Below are positions 36,219-42,590 of a stretch of 64,000 nucleotides of DNA, one piece after another. The stretch lies in the NCBI GenBank assembly GCA_002427885.1, contig DIZI01000009.1, forward strand, positions 62,001 through 126,000, given 5' to 3'. The notes beneath the pieces are model-generated. The model did not search any database, was not told the origin of the DNA, and worked only from the letters and a program-made list of their open reading frames with translations. Position 1 is the first letter of the stretch, and each line of letters opens with the position of its first letter. Both the position numbers and the translations under genes were made by a program. Origin of the DNA: Paludibacter sp. UBA6032 (GTDB taxonomy: Bacteria; Bacteroidota; Bacteroidia; Bacteroidales; Paludibacteraceae).

Positions 36219-36857
36219 TTATACTTTCAGAATCTCTATTATTGATTTTCTGTACTTATCCCATTCCTTGTATTTTAAATGATATGATACTTTGTAATTT
36301 GGATTTTTTCCTCTGTAAAGAGCTATCAACGGACGACCCAATTTATTTTTATCTGCAGGAATAGGAATTTCCCTTTTACATTCATAAATTTCTGGAGCAG
36401 TGTATTTTGAAGTTTTTTTATCACCCAATACTTCCAACAATAGTTGAGATGTCAACAATACAGGTATCTTTGGGTCAAAAACAGATAATTCTTCTTTCAT
36501 ACGCTCCACCCAAAACTCCTCCGCTACTTTTTTCCAAATTTTATTTACGCCTGTTTCCAAATCAAAATAATTTCTACAAAGATTTTGCGTGTAAACAGTT
36601 TCCCATTTCAAATCTATTGCTTTTAATTGCTCCATATGCATTTTAATAAACTGTTTAAATTCATTTCCGGCATAATTATGAGCAAATACATAAGGGAAAT
36701 GTATATTGTACTTCAGATTGGTGGGGTCACAGCCCAAATAAATGGCTTGTACTGCTTCAATACCACCGGGACAATAGGCTTTCGGTAAATCATTCGTTAC
36801 TACTATTTGTTCACCGTAAGTTTCGCGAAGTTGGTTGATAAGCTCCTGGTCATTCAT
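36219..36857 (-). CDS. Uracil-DNA-glycosylase-superfamily-like protein
   Basis: 212 residues, soluble. The pattern AIYLGCDPTNLK near residue 40, YTQNLCRNYF near 100, IPVLLTSQLLLEVLG near 150 and LIALYRGKNPNYKVSYH near 190 parallels motifs of the UDG superfamily (a GxDP-type active loop, a conserved Asn, and a C-terminal histidine loop). I did not recognise a named subfamily, and the canonical HPSP loop is absent, so the call is tentative. It stands in its own spacer-bounded unit next to another glycosylase-like gene (36994-37599), in a region with restriction and toxin-antitoxin genes. Confidence 0.45.
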   Translation of the reverse strand: MNDQELINQLRETYGEQIVVTNDLPKAYCPGGIEAVQAIYLGCDPTNLKYNIHFPYVFAHNYAGNEFKQFIKMHMEQLKAIDLKWETVYTQNLCRNYFDLETGVNKIWKKVAEEFWVERMKEELSVFDPKIPVLLTSQLLLEVLGDKKTSKYTAPEIYECKREIPIPADKNKLGRPLIALYRGKNPNYKVSYHLKYKEWDKYRKSIIEILKV

Positions 36858-36993
36858 AATAGTTTTGTATTAGGTCTTTATAACTCTCTTTTTATTTAGC
36901 CTTGTCTATTTATATCTGTCTGTTATATTCCTTACGGATTACAATTTTTCGCTTTACTCAAGACCGTTGGGTCACAACTACCAAGCATATCCG

Positions 36994-37599
36994 CTAGGTC
37001 GAGGTTAGTACTTCACGATACTGTTTTTTTCGTTTATCGACTCCATTATCACCCATATTTCTTAATGCAAGGGGTGAAGGTGAATACAGAATGTGGACTT
37101 TATATAGTTTACCATTTATTTTTATTGATTGCTCTTTGGGGTTATTGGATATTTTTGAGTGATAGGTTTTAAAATAATCATTTACCAGTTTTTTTACAAA
37201 TTCACTAGTATAAATAAGTGTGTCGATTGATGGAAAATCAATTAATATCTGTCTTAAATCTTTATATTCAATTTCTTTTAGTTTATCATCACTTGCCTGA
37301 TTATTTTCGTGATAACATATTTCAATAATATCAGTTATTCCTATATTTAAACTTTCAAGAAGTTTCTGTCTCTGTTCATTTGATTTGCTGTTATTTAGAT
37401 ATTCAAATTTTGTTTTAAATACTTCTTCAAGTAATGGCCAGAAATGATTATCTCTACTACCATAATAAAAATTCACATCATCCTCTAAAAGGTGATATGG
37501 CTCTTTACAAAATCTTGGTGGTGGTATTGTTCCTATAATCAATTTAGTGGAATTAATTGGAATAAATGGTTGAAAAGGATGCTGTGATTTCATATACAT
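36994..37599 (-). CDS. UDG-superfamily DNA glycosylase (hypoxanthine-DNA glycosylase-like)
   Basis: 201 residues. The N-terminus HPFQPFIPINSTKLIIGTIPPPRFC is the active-site region of a UDG branch; FYYGSRDNHFWPLLEEVF matches the YxxxxNxFW block of family 6 (hypoxanthine-DNA glycosylase) enzymes. GITDIIEICYHENNQASD follows, and the C-terminal loop is LYSPSPLALR in place of HPSP. It probably removes deaminated or modified bases, or acts as a related sensor. The 109-residue gene upstream ends 7 bp before it, so those two are co-transcribed. Two ATGs (37599 and 37593) are both possible. Confidence 0.7.
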   Translation of the reverse strand: MYMKSQHPFQPFIPINSTKLIIGTIPPPRFCKEPYHLLEDDVNFYYGSRDNHFWPLLEEVFKTKFEYLNNSKSNEQRQKLLESLNIGITDIIEICYHENNQASDDKLKEIEYKDLRQILIDFPSIDTLIYTSEFVKKLVNDYFKTYHSKISNNPKEQSIKINGKLYKVHILYSPSPLALRNMGDNGVDKRKKQYREVLTST

Positions 37600-37606
37600 A
37601 TTGTAT

Positions 37607-37936
37607 TTAATTTATAAATCCTCCATTTTTCTCAATGTATTCGAGTATTAAATGTACTACTGCTTTTACATTATTTTCTGGTACAAGAATTTTAAGGTTC
37701 TTAAACTCCAGTAAAACATCATTTTCAATTTCGTCCCAATAGAAACTTCCCCCAATACCAATCTTTGAATTCCATATTTCTGAGAATATGTTATCTATAT
37801 GCAACCAATTATTTAATGATAAATTAAATTCAATATGTGAATTGACATAATTATAAACTTTGATTGAATCGATATTACTTTCGTAAGGATTTTCATCCTC
37901 ATGAACTTCATTTTTTCTAAAAATATCTATTATCAT
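37607..37936 (-). CDS. Small protein of unknown function co-transcribed with the glycosylase gene
   Basis: 109 residues, acidic, no signal or membrane segment. The sequence reads HIEFNLSLNNWLHIDNIFSEIWNSKIGIGGSFYWDEIENDVLLEFKNLKILVPENNVKAVVHLILEYIEKNGGFIN; it is mixed alpha/beta and matches nothing I recognise. Immunity proteins of polymorphic toxins often have this size and composition, but there is no toxin beside it. It ends 7 bp before the HDG-like gene, so translation is probably coupled, hinting at a joint function. Confidence 0.6.
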   Translation of the reverse strand: MIIDIFRKNEVHEDENPYESNIDSIKVYNYVNSHIEFNLSLNNWLHIDNIFSEIWNSKIGIGGSFYWDEIENDVLLEFKNLKILVPENNVKAVVHLILEYIEKNGGFIN

Positions 37937-37999
37937 ATATTAAACTCTAAAACCCACGCTAGTTAAGGTAACGACCCATGCAATCCCCGTCCTAACGGA

Positions 38000-38070
38000 G
38001 TTTGACCTGTGCTTCTTTCTTTAATGGCACGGTTTACAAAACCGCGCCTGCTAGGGTTGATTTATTATGC
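38000..38070. repeat. Spacer hairpin between toxin and orphan genes
   Basis: Contains a stem of GGCACGGTTT and AAACCGCGCC (one mismatch) around 38023-38048 with a three-base loop, next to the PIN-like gene stop. It may end that transcript. The flanking words (CCGTCCTAACGG, GCCTGCTAGGGTTG) resemble those in the neighbouring spacers. Confidence 0.5.
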
Positions 38071-38490
38071 TTAATCATTATTTATTTTTTCAAATGATTT
38101 TTTTGAAGTACATTTAAATGCAAATGGACGCGGTGTTTTATCTGCCAAGTGTTTAATTTCTTCCCATCTATTTATTACTAGCTTAACTAAATCCCAATAT
38201 AAATATCCGTTTTTTGATGGCGGTTTAATGAAGAAAATGCCTAATCCATGTTCTAAATAAAGTAATCGTTGCTGTTGATTACTATTTATTCTCAAATCTT
38301 GAGTAATTACAATTGCTCCTTCCTGCCCTGCAATTGGAATCCATTCTTCGTCTTTTACTCCTTCTCCAAAGAAGTCTTTAATAGAAACAATTTCACAACA
38401 ACACCTTTCTTTATTATTTAATGGCTCTTGCAAATGATGTAAGCCAGGAGCAATTTGAGGAGCAATATTTTCATCAATATATACTTTCAT
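38071..38490 (-). CDS. DUF5615-type PIN-like toxin
   Basis: 139 residues beginning MKVYIDENIAPQIAPGL, the acidic DEN start of DUF5615/Mut7-C PIN-like nucleases, with the later acidic IVITQDLRI motif and EEWIPIAGQEGA between them. These are the putative metal-binding residues of the PIN fold, and such proteins are RNases acting as toxins (VapC45-like group; family knowledge). It lies 16 bp after the DUF433-type gene and is very probably the toxin of that pair. A C-terminal extension (FKCTSKKSFEKINND) follows the core. Which RNA it would cut is unknown. Confidence 0.8.
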   Translation of the reverse strand: MKVYIDENIAPQIAPGLHHLQEPLNNKERCCCEIVSIKDFFGEGVKDEEWIPIAGQEGAIVITQDLRINSNQQQRLLYLEHGLGIFFIKPPSKNGYLYWDLVKLVINRWEEIKHLADKTPRPFAFKCTSKKSFEKINND

Positions 38491-38506
38491 AATTTTCTGG
38501 TTTTAG

Positions 38507-39151
38507 CTAATTAAATAACGATATTGAATCAAATACTTCCTTTTTTGATATTTTATATAATGCAGCTATAAATTCTGGAGATTCACCACCTTTATATAAA
38601 TTATATAATTGTCTAGCTAAAATGTTTGTATTTGGAACTGTCGGTTGACCAAATTGATGTGAGGGATCAATTACAACATTGACATTTGAACCTCTTGGCC
38701 AGAATCTCTTAGCCAGGAAGTCATCCCCAAATTCGATTCTTGTACAAAATGGTAAAATAACTCCTTGAATATTTGTCTGTAAACCTGGTTCTGCATCGAT
38801 AATAGAATTGTCCTCTTCGAAAAGCACTTTACATCCATCAGTCAAAATTTTTGAACTGGCAAATGGATAAGGTGTGTTTAATTTTTCTTGAATTACATCA
38901 TGAGCCATAATGATCTTCTTAACTGAGATGTTTTGATTCCTCAATTGATAGAATGTGTAAAATTCTATTAGGGTAAGAAAATTTAACGTTTTGTATCGAC
39001 CATCACCCCAAGAATAAGTTTCATTTTTTGCAGATGTAATCCTTGTATTCCAGATTTCATCTAACCAACGCTTTACTTTGGGATTTGACAGTCCCAAGAA
39101 TAAAGAAGTTTCTTGTATTGAAAATACACCAGATCCAAATTGTATACTCAT
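38507..39151 (-). CDS. DUF433-type antitoxin with N-terminal helix-turn-helix
   Basis: From ATG 39151 this is 214 residues; the longer frame begins at a TTG. An N-terminal MerR/HTH-like stretch (FSIQETSLFLGLSNPKVKRWLDEIW, then TLIEFYTFYQLRNQNISVKKI) is followed by a middle Rossmann-free segment and a C-terminal DUF433 region (IDPSHQFGQPTVPNTNILARQLYNLYKGGESPEFIAALYKISKKEVFDSI). This arrangement is the VapB45-like antitoxin. It probably represses its own promoter and blocks the downstream PIN-like toxin (gap 16 bp). It begins 46 bp after the stop of hsdMS. Confidence 0.8.
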   Translation of the reverse strand: MSIQFGSGVFSIQETSLFLGLSNPKVKRWLDEIWNTRITSAKNETYSWGDGRYKTLNFLTLIEFYTFYQLRNQNISVKKIIMAHDVIQEKLNTPYPFASSKILTDGCKVLFEEDNSIIDAEPGLQTNIQGVILPFCTRIEFGDDFLAKRFWPRGSNVNVVIDPSHQFGQPTVPNTNILARQLYNLYKGGESPEFIAALYKISKKEVFDSISLFN

Positions 39152-39197
39152 ATTCAAATAATTTTAAATAATACAATACAAATAATTTAGCTTATTC

Positions 39198-41810
39198 TTA
39201 TTTCTTCCTATACTCCACTTCCGGCTCAGCCGCCATCAGCATCTCCTTATCCGCACTCTCAAAGTCCCCGGAATTTATCCCGATTTTTATCGGGAGGGGG
39301 TTGGGGGCAGTTCCCCACACTTTCCCTATCCTGTCTTTTATCTTTTGCTCAAAAATGGCTATCAGCTCCTTATTGGCATTTACCAAAGATTGCTCGTTTT
39401 CAATTCGGGCTACGATTTGGCGTTGAATGTCTGACGATGGAATAGGAATATTAAAAGCTCTCATTGTTTGTAGTGAAACATTTTGTATTGTACTTCCAGT
39501 TGCCATTCTTTGTGCGTAATCAATAAAATTTGCAGATTGCAGATAAATCTTGACATAATCTTTATCTACATTTTTCTTCAGGTTTATATAGCAAATACTT
39601 TTACCCAATACTATTTTTTCACCATTATACAGAGCGACATTGCCTAATGTTCCATTTATAGATACAAAGATCGTTCTATCAGTTAAATCTTTTTTATATT
39701 TTAGATATTCTTCTTGTGTGACTTTTTTAGTTTCTGATTTTATCGCAATTTTATTGTCAAGTAAATTATTACCATTGACAAATAAATAATCACCTTCATT
39801 TGAATATTCTGGTGTTCCATGTAAACCGTCACCAATCTTTGTTGAAATTGACTGCAATTCCACCATTTCCCATTCTGGATCAATATCAATCTTGGGTTTG
39901 TAGTTCTCTACTACCATTTTGGCACCATCTATTATTTTTTGATAGCTTTCTATTTCGGCTACTATTTCTTCCTGAACGGAAAGAGGAGGAAGAGGGATTT
40001 CGAGTGTTCTAAAGCTAGAAGTTGATAACTCTTTGAATGTCCCGCCAGTTGCCATTGAATTCATTTTATCAATAAGCTGAGTCATCATTAATGCTACAAA
40101 ATAGGTATTTGCCTTTTGAAAATCATTAATAATAATATTTTTGAATCCTTGATTTGTTGAACATTCATTCTTAATTATTGCAATTCTTCCTATTGTAGCT
40201 CTTGTTGAAACGAGTATTGAATTGATTGGTAAAAGTTTTGCTGATGAATTTTTCAGTCCACTCTCAGTAATTTTTCTAGAAGTATTATATATTGTTGAAA
40301 TAAACTCTTTTTGTGGTAAGTCTGTCAATGTAGCCCAATTTATATTCCCATTCCAATAGTCTTCAATCTCTGAACTTGGTGTACCTCCAGAAACAACTTT
40401 GAATATATTTTCGTAAGATAGTGCCACCATATCATAATTTGAATTAGAGATGATGGTGCTTTTATATCTTTCCCCACTCAAATTATAATCCCCCTTTTCA
40501 GCAATTACCAATTTGGATACGGCATGTGCAATATCACTTGCTTCAAAAGTTCCGGCTTTGTAGTGTTTAATAATGTCAATAGCTTGTTTCAGTTGTCCAC
40601 CTTTTACCGCATTGCGTTGAGCTCCTAAATTAAAGCCGTCATTATCCACTTTTACAAACAGAATTTCATCCCTTGTTTTTGAAAGTTCTTTGTCCATTAA
40701 TAAAATGGAAGTTTTCACTCCGCTGTACGGATTAAAAATTCCGGCCGGTAAACTTACCACGGCATACAGGTAATTATCCACCAGCATTTTGCGCAGGTCT
40801 TTATAGGCTGTTCCGCTCTGGAAGATGACGCCTTCGGGAACAATGATTCCTGCACGTCCTTTGGGGTTGAGGTGTTCGGCTATATAATCCACAAACAGCA
40901 CTTCGCTGCGGTTGCTGGCAATGCTGAACTTTTTATGCGGACGAATTCCGCCTTTCGGACTCATAAAGGGTGGATTGGCCAATATCACATCAAAGCTTTC
41001 GTTCCAACGTTCTTCGCTGCTCAGGGTGTCGTATTCCGAGATGTGCGGATCGCTGAATCCATGCAGATACAGGTTTACCAGACTCAACCGCACCATATCA
41101 GGGGAAATGTCATAACCCGTGAAGTTTTGTATCAGCTTTTTACGCTCATCGGGAGTTAGTTCGTTTTTGTTTTGCTCCTTGATATGCTTAAATGCCGATA
41201 TCAGGAAACCCGCTGTTCCGCAAGCCGGGTCGAGTACGGTGTCTGTCTTACCGGGATTAACTGCTGCCACTAAAAAGTCAATGATATGGCGCGGAGTGCG
41301 AAACTGTCCGGCATCGCCCTGCGAGCCCATGACCGAAAGCAGGTATTCAAAAGCATCGCCCAGCTTTTCGCTGTGTGAATATTCAAACTCATTAATTGTT
41401 TTCAGAAACATCTTTAGTGTTTCCGGGTCGCGGTAAGGCAAATAGGCATTTTTAAAAATATCCCGAAACAGTTGAGGGATGTTTGGGTTTTTATCCATCC
41501 CGGCAATGGCCTCGGCATAGAGCGTCAACATCTCGGTGGCAGTTACCTTGGCATCAAACAAATTATCCCAACTGTATTTTTCGAATTTAATTATCAATAG
41601 CTTATCCACATCCTTTGGATCGGGAATACTGTAATTTGAAAAGAACTTCGCCTTTCCGCCCATTTCCACGGCTTCCTTGTCCATGTCGTCCATGAACTTA
41701 TATATCAGGCCAATGGTAATTTGCTCAATCTGTGCTTTCGGGTCGGGTAACTTGCCTACCAGTATATCGCGGCAATCATCAATTCTTCTTTTCGTTGCTG
41801 AATCTAACAT
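39198..41810 (-). CDS. Type I restriction-modification methylase fused to specificity subunit (HsdM-HsdS)
   Basis: 870 residues. Residues 1-130 are the helical HsdM N-domain, ~150-420 the N6-adenine methylase with SAM motif VLDPACGTAGFL and catalytic NPPF in DVILANPPFMSP. Then, in the same chain, two HsdS target-recognition domains start near 460 (YENIFKVVSGGTPSSEIEDYWNG ... ATIGRIAI) and 655 (ISTKIGDGLHGTPEYSNEGDYLFVNGNNL), each followed by the helical spacer LPPLSVQEEIVAEIESYQKII and IPSSDIQRQIVARIENEQSLV. HsdM and HsdS are usually separate proteins. The C-terminal tail (NPLPIKIGINSGDFESADKEML) is partly encoded by a REP-like palindrome at 39278-39295. The HsdR gene lies upstream, separated by a transposase gene. 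Confidence 0.92.
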   Translation of the reverse strand: MLDSATKRRIDDCRDILVGKLPDPKAQIEQITIGLIYKFMDDMDKEAVEMGGKAKFFSNYSIPDPKDVDKLLIIKFEKYSWDNLFDAKVTATEMLTLYAEAIAGMDKNPNIPQLFRDIFKNAYLPYRDPETLKMFLKTINEFEYSHSEKLGDAFEYLLSVMGSQGDAGQFRTPRHIIDFLVAAVNPGKTDTVLDPACGTAGFLISAFKHIKEQNKNELTPDERKKLIQNFTGYDISPDMVRLSLVNLYLHGFSDPHISEYDTLSSEERWNESFDVILANPPFMSPKGGIRPHKKFSIASNRSEVLFVDYIAEHLNPKGRAGIIVPEGVIFQSGTAYKDLRKMLVDNYLYAVVSLPAGIFNPYSGVKTSILLMDKELSKTRDEILFVKVDNDGFNLGAQRNAVKGGQLKQAIDIIKHYKAGTFEASDIAHAVSKLVIAEKGDYNLSGERYKSTIISNSNYDMVALSYENIFKVVSGGTPSSEIEDYWNGNINWATLTDLPQKEFISTIYNTSRKITESGLKNSSAKLLPINSILVSTRATIGRIAIIKNECSTNQGFKNIIINDFQKANTYFVALMMTQLIDKMNSMATGGTFKELSTSSFRTLEIPLPPLSVQEEIVAEIESYQKIIDGAKMVVENYKPKIDIDPEWEMVELQSISTKIGDGLHGTPEYSNEGDYLFVNGNNLLDNKIAIKSETKKVTQEEYLKYKKDLTDRTIFVSINGTLGNVALYNGEKIVLGKSICYINLKKNVDKDYVKIYLQSANFIDYAQRMATGSTIQNVSLQTMRAFNIPIPSSDIQRQIVARIENEQSLVNANKELIAIFEQKIKDRIGKVWGTAPNPLPIKIGINSGDFESADKEMLMAAEPEVEYRKK
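39278..39295. repeat. REP-like hairpin inside the hsdMS coding sequence
   Basis: TCCCGAT - TTTT - ATCGGGA within the last 33 codons of hsdMS. It shares arms with the dispersed palindrome TCCCGATAGCTATCGGGA. On the coding strand it contributes residues PIKIG to the tail of the fusion, followed by a G-rich run encoding the PNP segment. Confidence 0.8.
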
Positions 41811-41863
41811 TTTATATTTGTGTGTTTCTGTAATTACTTTTTTATAACCGTAGGAGTTTGCTT

Positions 41864-42486
41864 TGCATAACCCCCGGATTTATCCGGGGGTAGATAATGT
41901 GTCAAAGGTAAGAACTCCGGAGGAGTTCACCAATACAAACCTACACTATTCATCAAAAAGAAACTTCTCATCAAACTGAATCCCATTCTCAGTCAACAGA
42001 TTTCGAAGTTCATCTTCAAATGTAACTTTCCGGTGATGTTCTTTCTGATTCCTGATATAATTTACGATCATATCCTTATCTCTCAGGTTGTAAGTTATGC
42101 TACAATACCCTTCGGCCCATGATTCGAATTTTGGAAAATTTCCCGTTTGCTTTATCCATAGATTTGAAGCTGTTTTAATCTCTTTGATAAAGTCAGCCAA
42201 TCCAATAGAAGAATGTAAATCACAAAAAATATGTATATGGTTTTCTGTTCCGTTTATTCTATATAAAACAGTTTTCCTGTTTTTAATTATGCCCCAGATA
42301 TATTTATAAAGTTCTTCCTGATGTTCTTCCGGTAATGTGTTTTGACGTCGATAAGTACAAAATACAATATGGTGCAATGATTGGCGGTAACTATTCATTG
42401 TATTAAGTTTTTATAGTTTAGGTCAACCCCGCCGGGGTTGTGTTATCTTTCATTTTTCATCCCCCGGTTTCACCGGGGGTTATGCA
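41864..42486. mobile_element. REP-associated tyrosine transposase unit with inverted flanking hairpins
   Basis: The transposase gene at 41946-42398 is bordered by related hairpins in opposite orientation: TGCATAACCCCCGGAT..ATCCGGGGG at 41864-41890 and CCCCCGGT..ACCGGGGG TTATGCA at 42461-42486. TGCATAACCCCCGG is shared, in inverse orientation. Inner hairpins GAACTCC-GGA-GGAGTTC (41912-41928) and CAACCCC-GCC-GGGGTTG (42424-42440) lie next to the gene ends. This is the layout of a RAYT with its REP/BIME hairpins. Confidence 0.8.
41946..42398 (-). CDS. REP-associated tyrosine transposase (IS200-like, Y1 HUH)
   Basis: 150 residues of the Transposase_17 (Y1 HUH) family. The HUH motif is in GTENHIHIFCDLH, and the catalytic Tyr is in VNYIRNQKEHH, with the typical start YRQSLHHIVFCTYRRQ and middle FIKEIKTASNLWIK. 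RAYTs bind hairpins of REP elements and cleave single-stranded DNA; they are usually single-copy and domesticated. It is flanked by inverted REP hairpins (see the mobile element), and it separates the type I restriction subunit gene from the modification-specificity gene, on the same strand as both. Confidence 0.93.
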   Translation of the reverse strand: MNSYRQSLHHIVFCTYRRQNTLPEEHQEELYKYIWGIIKNRKTVLYRINGTENHIHIFCDLHSSIGLADFIKEIKTASNLWIKQTGNFPKFESWAEGYCSITYNLRDKDMIVNYIRNQKEHHRKVTFEDELRNLLTENGIQFDEKFLFDE

Positions 42487-42546
42487 CAGGTAACACCTAC
42501 GGTGTTTTATATAACCAGCAGACCACTCTTCAAATCCCCTTTAGGG

Positions 42547-42580
42547 GAACCAACGGTCATCGACCGAAGGGAGATAATTA
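42547..42580 (+). repeat. 34-bp repeat, copy A (next to hsdR stop)
   Basis: A 34-bp word beginning GAACCAACGGTCATCGACC and ending GAGATAATTA. The same word occurs in the same orientation at 46256-46289 with two differences. It contains GGTC-ATC-GACC, a small hairpin. Confidence 0.85.
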
Positions 42581-42590
42581 GGGGCGGTTT

